A model generated the notes under the pieces. The model was not told the origin of the DNA. It saw only the letters and a program-made list of their open reading frames with translations, and did no database searches. 64,000 nt of DNA from Anabas testudineus (taxonomy: Eukaryota; Chordata; Actinopteri; Anabantiformes; Anabantidae), in contig NC_046630.1 in assembly GCF_900324465.2 (NCBI RefSeq), forward strand, positions 11,049,125 to 11,113,124. Direction: 5' to 3'. This document shows, piece after piece, positions 1 through 13,050 of the stretch. Each line of letters begins with the position of its first letter. Position 1 is the stretch's first letter. Made by a program: the position numbers and the translations under genes.

Positions 1-617
1 ACTTGCTTCTTAAATCATTTACCCTTTTAAAATTAAACTATATGTTTTTCAGAAGCGCAAAATAGAGCTTACAGCTATACAGTGTTGGACTGTTCATAAG
101 ATTTGTTGACAGAAAAGAAAATGAGTGACACAAGAATTATTCTCTAAACCCCAACCTCCCTTTTTTCATGATGGCTATAAACTAAGTACATTATATTTGA
201 TATTTTTTCTGGTTATTCAGTAACTGTAAATGTGTTTCAATGAGATGGTAGTACGTAAGCACGCCACACACATGCAGGCAGACACACACACACGTTGTTG
301 AAATGTTTCTGTTGTGTTTGCTTCTCCCAAAGGAGCAAGTTGTACTTTATTCAATCACTACAAACAATAAACCACACGGAGTCTGTCTTTTCTTGGCTGC
401 ACTAACAAACAACAAATACATCAGAGTAGCGGTGTGAGCTGTGCGGCTCTGAGGAATATTTGGTAAGAGTGAAGTGAAGCTGATAGAGAAGTGTTTGTGC
501 CCAATGTAGAAGAGAGATGAGGTCCCTTTCAATTGTTAAATAAAAATATTCAAATATTGTTAAATGGCTATTTTTATTCTGAGCTAACACCTGAATAAAA
601 CAACTCTTTTTCTCTAG
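1..617 (+). other. bahd1: bahd1 intron (3' part)
   Basis: This stretch precedes an exon with a clear acceptor (TTTTTCTCTAG at 607-617) and holds no recognisable exon. I looked for the preceding BAH-domain exon, which should carry a tyrosine- and tryptophan-rich segment, and did not find it, so it lies left of the window. There is a short CA-rich patch near 281-293. The strand is inferred from the downstream exons. Confidence 0.6.
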
Positions 618-1090
618 AATGAAATCTTTGCGTCCCGTCACCAGGATGTGAACAGTGTGGCCTGTATTGAAGACAAATGCTATGTCCTAACATTGGCACA
701 GTATTGTCGGTAAGAAAGAAGTTTTTTTTTACATCTTCAGTGGTACTAGGATTTTTCATACAACAGTACGTGGACCTGCTAAGGACACTGTACTGAATAG
801 TAGTGGTTTATGAAGCTTTTCTCAGTTCTCAGACTGTGTTGCAGAATGTTTTTGAAGGTGTTAAGAGTTTGATGCCATGTATTTGTGCTGTGTCCAGATT
901 TTGTGCCTTGGTAAAACGCCGCAGGGAGGGCGTACATGACAGCGCCGCCTCCCTGATGGTGCCACCTGTTGTTAGCAACACCATGCCTGCCCACCACTGT
1001 GTGCCCGATGACGTTGACCCAGACCTGGTGTTTTTCTGTCGACACGTTTATGACTTCCGCTATGGACGCCTACTCAAGAACCTGCAGTAG
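618..1090 (+). CDS. bahd1: BAHD1, last two coding exons (partial gene)
   Basis: BAHD1 is a nuclear heterochromatin-silencing factor whose C-terminal BAH domain reads histone H3 methylation. Two exons of that domain are visible: 618-709 (acceptor ctctag, donor CG|gtaaga) and 898-1090 (acceptor gtccag, stop TAG). The join completes an Arg codon (CG+A). The peptide contains [19 protein letters not shown] and near its end [19 protein letters not shown], both very close to the remembered C-terminus of vertebrate BAHD1, which ends in almost the same way. The rest of the gene lies to the left. No break is seen in the 94 codons present. In mammals BAHD1 is near CCDC32, RPUSD2 and DISP2, all of which are also here, so synteny supports the call. 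Confidence 0.92.
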
Positions 1091-4000
1091 CATGTGATGG
1101 GCCATGACACATTATGCTGCTGCTCTGGTTTAATTCTCCGCAACTTTAATTAGCTACATGCCTACCTGCTGCCTCTGTGAGAGAGGAACTGGAAGTTTAG
1201 GATGAAGGATTAAAAGATGAGCCTATTATAATTTGAAATCTCTTGTTCATACTTTACATGATGCCACACGTTTATTTAGTAAGAGTGATGGTCAGACGTA
1301 AGAGTTAATATGCCATGCCAAATGGTTGTATAATGGTCTTAAATGGTCATTTACTGTACGGCTTTCTGGTGTAGTAGCAGCTGTGTGAAGACTCTGGGAC
1401 ATGCTCTGCTGTAGAAAATGCTACTGTAGCTCTTAGAAATGTGACTTTTGATAGAGGACAGGTTGATGTTACAAGTGAATAATGTTACTTTCTGTGTGTC
1501 TCAATGATATGACATAGAGCTCAGGCTCAGGCATAGTGTGCCGCATTAGTTCCTGTGAAGAAATGAGAAACAAGGAGATTTTGTGGCTGAGTGGCTGAAG
1601 ACTTCATCACATTCATCATTGGATTTCTCTTTAATTTGTAGCTTCTTGGTGACCATCTCGATGTAGAAACATACAGTTTTCTACGACGTAATGTATGCTG
1701 ACATTTTATAAAAAAGCTTCAATTTGTTCAGAGGAACAATACGGGAAACATGTTAAAAACTACTTGTCTAACTTTGAAAAGAACCAAGTTCCCAGTTTTC
1801 CCCACTATTTTTAGTTAATCAGCTACTGGCCCTAGCTACATATTTACTCTGAAATTCACCTCTGTGGTGATTTCCACACCGTACAACAACAAAGAAAGCA
1901 CACTTCTATTTGTTTGGTTTTGCATTGTGAAGATGTCCAGTGAGCCAAGCGACTAGGAGGTTTTTGTTATGCCAATGCCATTGAATATTTTTATTTCTCA
2001 AAGCTGTTTGCCAGAGGTGTGATTTGACCCTGGATTCAACTAAGTGTATATTTGCATTTATATATCTGGATGAGTGTCTCTTCATGGCAGATGGCTTCAG
2101 TTAGTCACCTATATTCTTGTTTCCTCACCAGTGAGATGGTGAGTAATATATTCAGTGTAGCATTTAGATCTGTGATGATTCATTCCTATGTTTGAGAAAA
2201 GATGCATATTTATTTCTGTACTGAAAATATATAATTTATTTTCAAAAGATAATTTTAAAGAATAGAGGTTTTAGATGAGTGGCTTTCATTCCTGATTAGG
2301 ACGGAGGTCCAACTTGTTTCTCCTTCTTAGCTGCACTGTCTACGATGAAAATTGTGTGAGTCATTTGCAATAGTGTTCCTGTGACTGATGGAGCTTGCTT
2401 TCCCAATAGAGGCGTATTGTGTGTTGATGTTGATGTCCTCCAGGCAGATCTGGAGGACACACGTGGAGTATGTGGTAGGATTTCAGATACAGTTTGAAGG
2501 ACACCAGCTAACGTGTGACCAGAGATGCTTAACCTGCAGGACCAAATCATACCTTGGCCTCCCCCAGCTTCCTGTCACGTCTCCTCAGATGATAAAGCTT
2601 TGCCTGTTCACCTTTAAATGCTACAATGATTTAAACGTACCTTGCCACTAGCCTGTGCCCTTGATCTTGCTGCCTTATAGAGCATTCCTAGCCTTTCATT
2701 TAAATCTCAGCCTTGTATTATGAAGCTTCTTAGTGTGCTGATATTGATTCCTAGATGCTTGAAATGCGTCTAAAGTACATCTCATTGATGTCATTTGAAA
2801 CATAAAAAAGACCCATGATTGACACATTTAATCAGACAAATGTCTGACCATGTTTGATTCAAATTGAAAATGATCAGTAGTATCAAAGAACCAGCACCTG
2901 AAGACTTAATGGCTGTTAAAGAGCACTTCCACACACACAGTTGGCTCTCAAAAAAGAAAAAGTCCCAAATATCAAACATTTTCTTTACATTTGTTGTTTC
3001 ATCCTTTTGAAATACAGTAGACAAAAAGACACATCGAACCACTTCTTCACATCACCTCTTAACGCACCTCTGCACGCTCCAATGATGTTCCAAATAATCC
3101 CATTTTTGTCCAAAGACACGCTTTTTGGCAGAGCTTTGTAGAGGCTCATAGCACAACACAGAGGTGACGTCATTAGCTATTTGTGAGTGAAGAGAAGGAC
3201 GGTGCTGCAGGAAAATTTAAGATGTATAAGAAGTATTTTACTCAGTGCCACAAGCTCTGTTCTACATGAAGTAGGACACCACAAACCATATACTGTACGG
3301 CCATCTTATAATCACAGGTGGTGTGAAAAGACAGATTTTGGGTGGTGTATCACTTACAAATGCCCACATCCTGCCCACTTCTGCTTTACTCTGTTTACAG
3401 AGGGTGGGATGGATTAACTTTGTGTGTTAATCTACAAAAATAGAATTTACTTTAATCAGTTAATGGATTATTTTTTGGCTTTCAGTCAAACGCCCTCATG
3501 TGAATAAGTTCATACAGTCTAATTTAGTTCCTTAGGATAAAATGAAAAGATCAGACTAAAAGTGTTCAGGTGGCCTCTCCACTGACTGAGCCATGTTATT
3601 GAATTTTCATAGTTGACAGTACTATAGCACTACTGTACAGCCCACACAGCAACAACGCAAACTTGGGTAAACTACATTCGATTTCAAATTAAAATCCCAC
3701 TGGGTGTTCTGGATCAGTGTTAGGACTCACACACAGTATAAATTATGGCCTTAGGAATCATTCAGCAAACTAATTATGTTTAATCAAAATGTGTGATACT
3801 TATGTCTTAATTGGTCCTCTGTGCCTGTTCCTATTAACCATATATAGACCAAGCATTTTCCATCAGGAAGAGAATGAGCCGATCCTGTTGTTTTAACTCA
3901 CCTACCAAATGCCTTTCATTTTTGTCTGTTGATGCTGGTCTGATTTTGAATCACCACAAATGTTTGCACCAAAAAGACAGAGAGAGGTCAGGGGGGTATC

Positions 4001-7000
4001 AAAACATGAATTTATTCTCATTCCCAGGGGTACACAACCTAAACTTTGGTTCTTCTGATGTGAATTTATGTTTATTCTTTGCATGGCATTTTGGAAATAT
4101 TATCAAAATATTAATCACAGCACAGATTATTTGTATGGTTTCAAATGGACCTCTGTAATATAAGAAAAATATTTAATTGTAATAAATAATATATGAGTTT
4201 GAACATGTGTGAGTGATTTCTTTACCAGATTTCAAATGCTTGTCTGGTTGACAGATGTAGTAAGAGATGTTTCCCACTTGGTGGCTCACTCTGCCATTTT
4301 TTTATGTTTGATCTGGTTATGTCAAACAGAGAAATCACATGCTCTACAGCACTATGTTTGGCACAAGGTTCATGCTTAACTGTCAATAATATAACAAACT
4401 GGCTCCTCATTAAAACATTTTGTAAAGCTCCTGTACTCTAATCGGGGTTCAGTCAATCCAGTTAATTAATTCTCACACCCAGTTCTCAAATCTCCATCAA
4501 TCATCATCAAACATGTTTATTGTTTCATAATGGACAAGTTAATTCGAAATGTATTTAAATTCCTGCAATTCCTTAGTTGCTTTTATTTTAAAAGTTTCAC
4601 AATAAGAGATTTTCTGAAAACATTTTCATTGCCTTTTTCCTTTTGTTTCTGCTTTTATAATTCACTCACCTCTTCCCACCTGAAGTAATTACAGTCACAT
4701 TGTCTGCATAGATCATGGCAGGAAAGACGAGAGAGTGATTGTCTTAAAAGTAAATCATCTAACTTTTTCAATCAGGCTCCTGATGAATATGTATCAGGCC
4801 TCTCAATCGTGCTAGATAGTTTGAAATGGCATGAGCAAGTAAATATATAACCGTGACCATGTTTGAAGTAAGTGTAAGAAAAATCTGACATGATGTGTTT
4901 ATATGCACACTCAGTGACGTGTGCAGTGACCGTGTGCTCATGAATATCTGCACCCTATAACTGTTTTAGGGTGGATATATTTATGAACAAAATATTTACA
5001 TTTTCTATTCTGTTGATGCATGGACTCGTAAAGATTCCCTAATAATGTGAGTTCATTAACAAAAGGAAAGGATCCTCAGTGCTGTAGTAGCTATAGACTG
5101 ATTAGCTTTATGAACCTAAATTATAAAATTTTAGCAAACATTTTTGGCAAATTATGTGTCTACATCGTTACAAAAACCTTCCACCATCAGAGCAGCTTTA
5201 TGAAAAACAGGCTGTCATCTGATAATACCATAAAACTATTCAGTCTGTAGTTCACTAACAAGCCAAGTAGAGCAATAGATAGGTGAAATAATTAAAATGC
5301 TAGCTTCTGCCACTTAAAATGACAGAAGAAACGCAAACATGAATCTCATTAATTGCATGTTGAACATATCAATTGAGAGGAACAGATTTGCACATACATA
5401 TGCATGAAGGTTGGTGAAAGGAAGGATACTGGAGCTCACAGTGCTACTTCAGACAAAAAGCTGTGCAACCAATGCTTTTAATTATACTTCCCTGTTAAAG
5501 AAGCAGTTGTAGCTGTGGACAGTTAAATTAAGTTAATTTAAAGTCGTTTAAAATAAATATATAGAAAATAAAAAGCCTTTTCCGCAAAGCCTTCTAACAA
5601 AAAGTTTCCCATGTGTCAGAAGTGTCTGGATAAGTGATGTAATGGCTTCACAGGGGATTACTTTATGTCATGTCAGTCAGCTACATAGACTATGCTGAGT
5701 GCAATGTATTTCAATAGAGGCCATAAAGTGTTTAAATTACACACCTACAATGTTTTCCACAGACTGACTCATTCCAATTTTACACCGCTCTCTGTTTTTT
5801 AAATCTCTCCTGCCTCCATGTACAACTGAACACTGATGTACTGTGATGTAGTGCATCACAGGCGCGGTGGCTTCACTTTTGCAGATGTTTCAGATTATTG
5901 AAGTGCTTTTTTGTTGTTGTTTTTGTTTATTTGTTTTTGTGGTTTAAGTAAGAATTGAGGCTGAATGCTTTCTGATTTGTTACGTTTGCTATTGTTATTG
6001 TTCTGATTATTCAAGTTAGGGTTAACACATTAACACATTATATAGTATATCGTGTAATATACCATCTAAACAATTAAAATGATGTATAAAATACAATAAT
6101 TTAAACAACTTCCCACATAAATCTATTACAAACATTTTCATTTTTAAAAAGGACAGTCAGGAATAAAGATAGCATGATGTGTGAGTAGAAGTGTGAGTTG
6201 AATATATTGTATGTGGGTAATTCCATGCACCCATTAGCAGAAGTGACAACAGTTGTGCTTCCCTGATATGATATTCAACTTAGTCTTTTCCTATCTTCTA
6301 TTATATTCACACTGCAGCTCATTCCCACTTCCACTGCCTGCTTGACAATCAAGTCTAAGTCACCAACTGCTATCACATAGATATTTCTATATAAATGATA
6401 TCTGGTTTTCTGTAATAAGAAATCTCTAAACAATCATCCAAGTTGGTGTAGAACACAGTGGAGAATTATGTTCCTTTGGCTTGTATATTTGGCTGTACCT
6501 GAATTATTGCTTATTAATGGCAATCCATTAATTAATGCATCCTCTCTAAGGATCTTTAGCTTTCATTAGGGACAAATGTTAAAAAACATCAACTCAGGTG
6601 AGTAACCAACCTTTGTTTGATATGTCAGACTTTTTGAGGCAGGTTAATATGTTTGATTAAAATGGAGATTTAACTGAAACAATATAAAAGCAATGTGCAG
6701 GAGAATCCAGTCCTCACATTCACATCACGACATGATACAGTTCGGCAGCTCTTTAATGGCTGAAGTTAGAACGATAACTGCTGAACCTATAGAGAGGGAG
6801 AAGTGCTGAGGTCAGAAAGTGCTGAAAGCCCTGCTATGGTGCATTACTCACCAGATTGCTCATTTTGCTGCTTTTGTTCAGGTAAAAGTGATTCAGCTGC
6901 TTTGATCTGTTCATGTTCAAATCAACAACCAGTGATAGCTGGGACACAGGTGGTGCAGTCTGGCCAATTTAAATTTCTTTGTCCTGGTATCTGCACATCC

Positions 7001-8198
7001 ATAACTTATGACTTAATTGCATCGTGATATGACTCACAGACTGTTTTTATTTCTCCATTCACCAAGCATTTGCTCAGATTTAACCACTATCCTCTACTAT
7101 TTGCTTTACCAATAAAAACATAATATTTTTTGCTGTATCACCACCTGAATGTTGACATTCAAACATGCTTCAGATTTAGCAAACAGTGTTGTGTTCGTCA
7201 AATGTCACAGCTGCTGCAGTGTAAAAAGCGTTCAGTGGCTCAAGGCCAAACTGAATGACAGAAACACAATCACAGGAACTAGTCATGCTACTGTTTTATC
7301 CCCTAACCATCATGAAATGAATCAGAGACAGATGTTTGAAGTGATTCAGTTTATTGAATGAAATTCAACAAAATACAATAAATAATATTGCTCAACATGT
7401 ATCTTATACACACAGCGTACAACATACTATCAGTTAAAGCTGACAGGATGGTAAAACACTACTTACAATACTGTAAACATACTGTAAATGCCATAAAGAT
7501 TATGCACAGCATTAGAAATTCACAAACGTATAAACAATATGCAATAATTATATTAGCTGGTACTTAATTTGTTAATTAGTACTTAAATGTGAACTTAGAA
7601 AGATAAAGATAAACAAAATCACTGTCCAAAGCTCTAAAGAAGATTTTTTAGTGGTAAAAAAAACTCTCACAACATAAACATATATAACTTTGTTTAGAAA
7701 AATAAATTATTACACACATATTCCATTATAATCTGTGCACAGCAGGCTTGTGTTTTTTTTTTTTATAGCTGTATAAATTCATACAAAGCTGTTCACTATT
7801 GTGTATTTTGGTTTGTGTTGGTACAGAGAGTGACTGTGTGTATGAATGCTGCCAAGTTTCATATGCACTTTGCAGAGATGCAGAGATGTTCACACTAGTA
7901 CAAATCTGGGCCAGATTACGGTTCTAGGGATTAAGCAATGTTCTTCTTACTATTTAGTGTGTTTTCTTAATTTTATCTTGCCTTTTTTAATTTAACATAG
8001 TATATATAATAGTAATGTTGTGGCTGATTAGTGTATTAAATCCTGTTTGTAAACAGTAGGATTCTGTAGAGCAGGTAAAACTGAATACCTAAGGTAACAT
8101 TAGAGGCTAGGTAATTTAGCTAGATGTGATATCAGGTGTAACCATACCAGAAAATGACCTCAGAAAAATTCATGTCTTGCCCAAGAGACTTCAGGATC
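1091..8198. other. bahd1 3' UTR followed by gene-free DNA
   Basis: About 7 kb with no supported gene. The first part should be the bahd1 3' UTR; ATTAAA at 1209-1214 is one possible poly(A) signal and AATAAA at 4182-4187 another, and I cannot tell which is used. The short open frames show no family resemblance and no splice context. The only element recognised is a LINE reverse-transcriptase remnant at 5047-5250. Mammals have CHST14 between BAHD1 and CCDC32; no sulfotransferase-like coding is seen here. Confidence 0.5.
5047..5250 (+). mobile_element. LINE reverse-transcriptase remnant
   Basis: The translated stretch has the order typical of a non-LTR retrotransposon reverse transcriptase: a KGKDP then YRLISFMNLNYKILA block (family form: K-K-G-D-P, then Y-R-P-I-S-L-L-N-D-Y-K-I-L-A), followed by a segment resembling the H-P-D-Q-x-G-F-I-x-G-R motif (here HHQSSFMKNR) and SSDNTIKL. 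About 68 codons remain with no catalytic YADD region and no recognisable ends, so this is a short, old, immobile fragment. Its likely class is L1/Tx1-like, judged only from this motif. Confidence 0.7.
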
Positions 8199-8204
8199 TT
8201 TATT
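8199..8204 (-). promoter_or_regulatory. Candidate poly(A) signal of the prlhr-type gene
   Basis: TTTATT on the + strand, i.e. AATAAA on the minus strand, about 115 bases after the stop codon of the GPCR gene. This would give a short 3' UTR. Chance occurrence is possible in AT-rich DNA. Confidence 0.4.
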
Positions 8205-8319
8205 AGGAGAGGTTTCCAAAACCCTTCAGAGCTTGAGGCCCTGGGGCAGTGGCCATACTGGCCCGCTCCATATTCCAGTCTTGGCTAAAATTCAGTGCCA
8301 ATTCAAATGATACAATTAT

Positions 8320-9760
8320 TTAAGCATAGTAGTTTTGAGGAACAGTGCTAATTACAGCAGCACCTAAATCTGCCACAATTGTGGAGGTTTGATGACGCGT
8401 CAGTCTGTGGGACCTTGTCAGGATGCTTGAGCCGTGACCCCCGTCTTTTCCTTTCCCTCTCTTCCAGGACAGGAAGCGATGACACATGTAGGACAGTAAT
8501 TTATCATGTAATGAGGCATAAATGAAAGGGTTGTAGCAGGCGGAGCTCATGGCGAACAGGTGGCTGGACACCTGGATGATGTTTATGTAATCCTTCCCCA
8601 AGATAGAGAAATCTGTGTCCAGATCATGGATCAGATTTACTACCTGTAAAGGTAAAATTAATCATCATTCAAGGAGCAATGGCTTTCATATTATATTCAA
8701 AAGTTTCTGCTGGTTGCCTGATTGATATTAATGACAAGACCTCTTGAACTGCCCCCTGTCTAAGAACTTGTCAGGTTTTCTGTATTTAAACAAACACTAC
8801 ACACATATCAGAGTGATGTCTTTCTTTATATATGTATTATATATACATCTAATCAGACCATCAATATCTTCTTTTAATCATTTATACCTGTAAGGGGAGC
8901 CATGAGAAGGCAAAACAAAGGACAGACACGAGCAGAAGGCAAAACGTCTTCCTCCTCCGTCTGCTCCAGGCAGCTCGGGCAGATCTCAGCTGTGGACATG
9001 CCGTCAGGGTGGACATGGTCCGACGCTTTAGCTTATAAGATATAGCACAGTAGGAAATAGAGACAGCACCCAGTGGGACAAAGTATGAGAAAAAGAGGAT
9101 GAAAGAGGAATAAATAAGGCGACCTTTCTCCTGGCCGTCCCAAAACTCCTCACACACGGCCATCTGCAGGCCTGCAGCCTGTAGATCCAGGTACACAGTG
9201 TGCAGCGCTGTGGGTATGGATAAAGCCAGAGAAGACAGCCAGATCAGGGCTACCAGACCCCAGCAAAACTGGCAGCCACCTCTTTTGCGAATGGGGTATG
9301 CCACAACAATATAACGATCCACTGCGATGGCCGTAAGAGACAGAACTGCTGCATAGACAGCAGCAGACTGCATGACAGTGACAAAATGACACATGTGGGG
9401 TCCAAATACCCAGCCACGCTTGTCAAAAGCGTAGGAGGCCGTCAGTGGGACGCAAAAGATGCACATGACCAAGTCGACAAGTGCCAGATTGCTGATGAGG
9501 AAGTTTGTGGTGTTGTGTCTTTTCTTCTTGTGCCAGATGAGAAAGAGCAGGAAGAGGTTACCGGAGCAGGCGATCAGGACCACAGCAGTGTAGAGAGGGA
9601 TGAAGAGGAGCCTCAGGTCAAACAGGAGCTCCAGGCCGGAGAAGGAAGGGGCTGAGAACGGGGAAGTTGGGAAGAAGGGGCAAGAGGTATTGCAGAAGGA
9701 GGCAGATAATGGAGGAGAAGAGTTCACCCTGGACTGGTTCAGAGACTTCTCCCAGTCCAT
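8320..9760 (-). CDS. prlhr: Prolactin-releasing-peptide-receptor-type GPCR, two coding exons
   Basis: A class A seven-helix receptor of 398 residues. Exon 1 is 8888-9760 (donor CAG|gtataa) and exon 2 is 8320-8643 (acceptor cctttacag), joined in phase 0 just before TM7. I chose ATG 9760 because a longer frame to 9808 begins with TTG and crosses an acceptor-like ttctgcag, which suggests a noncoding first exon upstream. Visible features: three N-glycosylation sequons near the N-terminus (NQS, NSS, NTS), TM1 at about 52-75, a TM2 block ending CVPLTASYAFDKRGWVFG, DRY at 148-150, the ECL2 block CEEFWDGQE, WLPLQ at the end of TM6 and NPFIY at 329-333. The GWVFG and CEEFW blocks match remembered PRLHR closely. 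Ligands of this group are RFamide peptides (PrRP/C-RFa). The paralogue (prlhr2-like or other) cannot be settled here. PRLHR is not part of this block in mammals. Confidence 0.88.
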
Positions 9761-12349
9761 AGCTGCAGAACCCAGAATGAATAACAACTTATTATGAGAT
9801 TGTTCCAAAAAATCTACTTCATATCTTGTTTTTATTTATTAAAGACCACAATTAGTAACACATCCTTGCATAATTTGTTGACTGGCTTTTTGATTGAGTC
9901 CAAAGTGAAATAAACATTATCAGAAGATATAGAGATTGAAGACATGGGTCACATTAGGACAGACTAATTAGCGACCATCTTCAAAACTCCCATTCAATAC
10001 ATTTCATTAAAAGTCTGAAGCCGGCATTGAATGCCCCCTCTCAACAATAATACATTTGTTTGCTTTCATTTGTACTCTGCTCTTCACAACATCGTTTTTC
10101 CCTCTCTGACATATTTTGAGCTTTCATAACCACCCAGTAATCATTCAGCCAATCCATTTGAGCTTCCCTTTGCCGCTTCTCCTTCTTTTGCTTATTTCAT
10201 AGCAGAGTTGCAGACTGAAAAGTGTTTCAGTCGATGTTAGGGATCACCTGCTGAAACATCTGCACATCTAGTCTATGCTGATGTCACTGGACTGACATGT
10301 AGTTCTTGCTGTGCTTTAAGAAAAAAGCTTGTAGCACCTAGCACTATACTGTCAGATGTTATGAAGGGGCTGAAAATGGGTATGACTGCTGATATATTCC
10401 ACATTTTGCACAGAGGCTTGGAAAAGCTCTGTTTCTCTTCCCTGTGACTTAAATGATTTGTTTCATTAACAAAAGCCACATGACAGCAGTGAAGGGAAGG
10501 AGAATGTTTTAATGGCTTTTCTATTTAAATGTGCACAATACAATGAGAATGAATAAAATGCTTCTCCAGAATAATTTTTTTAGACTAGTGCATCATTTTC
10601 TCATCCACTGGCTACAATGCTTCATCATAGAGTAAGTGTGAATTTTAAAAAAACATGATTTTCTGTAAATGATGATCCTCCAGCATGAGTACATGTCTAT
10701 TAAGGCTGAGCATGAAGTCTCATAACAACATTTCTCCTTTTATATTATTTAAATTGTGGCAGACGATTGGTTGAATTGCTTCAAATCAAATAGAAATATT
10801 GCCAAAATGAATGATGCCTCTTAGACATAAGACATAAATACATAGATAATCATATAGTTACATATATCTCAATGATAACCCCTTAGTAAAACAATGTATT
10901 ATCTAAAGAATCTGATGCAAATTTTTCAATTACCAGTGCATATGTTTTCAAAAAGTACAAATGAAAGGAGAAAGTACCTCTTAGAGACATCAGGAATCAC
11001 TTGTTAGATGGACACTCCACCACCAGCCGGTGTGCTCTGCCTGCAAGGATTCCCACTGTTCTTTAGTCTCACCTCTTCACTGCAGCCCGCTCTCTCTCAG
11101 AATAAAGACGGTTCTCTCTCTCTCTCTCTCTCTGTCTCTCTTTCTCTCTCTCCCTCACACACAACATAAAGTATGTTCATGTGAGTGAGTCACCTCTTGT
11201 ATGCCTTAAAAAAAGGTTCCTCATCTCTCATTTCAATCTCACTTAATATCAGTCCCCCATTGGACAGTCATTATTATCACTCTGGAACTAAAGTACCTCT
11301 CAGATAATTAATAATACCTTTACGATGACCTTGCCCTGTTATATGGTACTTTTATCTGTCACTGAATCACTATAAGGTTTCTGTTGGGACTTGCAATGTG
11401 TCTGGGGTTTTATATAGTCAATTTAAAGTGATCCTGACACATTTTATTATATTTTTTTCTCCCGTATTGTTGCTCACATTTGTAGGTACCCTAACTATAT
11501 CCTATAACATCTTCAGTGACTTTGACTAAATGGCTAAGAGGAAGAAAAATCATCATCATCTGGTTATTTTCTTGAATAGTCTATGTTCCCACCTTCCCAG
11601 AATCATCTGAATGGATGTCACATTTCCAGCTGTGAGGTTTTATGCAATGCAGCGTCTTTCTAGACAAACACGCAAAAAACCAACATGAGGGAGCCGAGCC
11701 AAAATTGAACGGTTGAGAGACAAACCATGATCTTTCTCTAGCAGTACACATCTTAAATATTCATAAAACTTAAACTAATTTCAAAATTGTCAGTCCTTGT
11801 GCCTGGAGCTGCCAAAAGCAGTGTGACCTTGTGATTCATCATGTGCGTAAGTGCGAAGGATATGAAGATGTCCATGTGGTGGAGGACATGGGGGATTTGT
11901 AACTATTTCTAAAGCATCTGTTTTGTTGTATTGTATAATTTTATCCAAATTTGGAATCTCATAAATAACAAGCCGAAGTTTCTAACAGCTAATGGAATCA
12001 ATTGTAGCTCTGTTTTGCAGCTCAGTATTTCATTGGTATTTAATCATTACAATGTCCTTTTCAGCAGATAAGTTCATGACCTATTGATGCAAAAATAATA
12101 TAGTTGAGTTGAGTTTTAATAGCAAAACAAAACTTTTCTTTAGGAACGTTGCTTCTAAACAGCCACGACTTGTTTAGGAGCAAAGATATTATTTATCACT
12201 AAGGGAATTTACATTTAGATCATCTTTTTTTGCATATTAACAGTTGTAACATAACTCAAATTGTAACATGTTGTCAGTTTGAAACTCATGAGCCGTTATT
12301 TAATGTTGTAGTAAAAGATCTTCTTTTCTTTTAGAAGCACAGTAGCTGT
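9761..12349. other. Upstream region of the GPCR gene; no gene seen
   Basis: About 2.6 kb that should contain the promoter and probably a noncoding first exon of the minus-strand GPCR gene. A pyrimidine microsatellite lies at 11117-11153. Small open frames here resemble nothing I know. I cannot place the transcription start. Confidence 0.4.
11117..11153. repeat. (CT)n microsatellite
   Basis: About 37 bases of CT dinucleotides interrupted by gtctctctttc, read directly from the sequence. Confidence 0.9.
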
Positions 12350-13050
12350 TTGTTATTTCAATATCCAGAAAGTGATCGAACAGTGTGGTACCACCTCAGA
12401 GTCTTATGGTGAACACTGTGTTGGATGCTGAGCGAGGGCAGTCCTTCCTGTTTCACAAACCCCATTGTCTATCGTCTTTGAACAGTCTCAGGCTTGTGCA
12501 GACGTTCAAAAAAATGCTCAGGAGGATCCTCACTGTTTCAACAAGAATGGTTAAGTGAATTGCCAAATCCAGCTGTGATAGAGCTGAGCTTTGTAGCAAT
12601 ATGAAATCCAGTTCTCAGATATCAGATTGCATTACTGAGCCAGTCCAACTGGAGAAGGAAAAGCCATAAAACACTGAAGTCAGCTGTTACCACTGCTGTT
12701 GTCTGCCAATAAAAAAAGCTTCAAGGTACAATTTGGCTGGTTTTCCTTTCATGTACTGCCCATATCTGGTCTGGGCCTTGAAGCTGATGTTTTCTCCTGG
12801 ATGAAAGTGGATCTTACATCTGTCTTTGATATTATCAAGCAGGGGCCTGATGCACAAAAGATGGTCAATGGCCAGAGAATGCTTCCTTCTGTTATTTTCA
12901 AAGTCCTAATCAAGATTTTAGAAGCCCAGTCTGAAGACCTAGATGGTGGTGAGGTCAGCAGGGATATTGTTGATGTTTGGAGAAATGTTTTCTCTTTGCT
13001 GCTTCTAGGCACTACTCATCTTGCTCTGCAGAAAACCGCTTGATGTCTAC
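12350..13050 (-). mobile_element. Decayed piggyBac-type DNA transposon fragment
   Basis: Read on the minus strand, successive pieces in different frames resemble a piggyBac (DDE_Tnp_1_7) transposase in the right order. First comes CIRPLLDNIKDRCKIHFHP (family form: I-R-P-L-L-D, then C, then F-x-P), then YMKGKPAK, then KLFLLADNSSG (family form: K-P-x-K-W-G-x-K-L-F-V-L-A-D-S-S-x-G). Further on come KTLRWYHT and FDHFLDIEITNSY, resembling the RWY...F..LD.A..NAY block near the C-terminus of that family. The frame changes several times and in-frame stops occur, so it is a fossil. I see no confident terminal repeats or TTAA target-site duplications. The plus strand carries a 115-codon open frame at 12699-13043 that is only an antisense shadow of this transposase. 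Confidence 0.68.

Noticed and set aside
9761-9808. Longer N-terminus for the GPCR (16 extra residues)
   Set aside because: It would start at TTG, and an acceptor-like ttctgcag lies directly before ATG 9760, so the extra stretch is probably intron.
12699-13043. 115-codon plus-strand open frame, looks like a small gene
   Set aside because: It begins at TTG, has no splice or promoter context, and is exactly antisense to piggyBac transposase blocks read on the minus strand.
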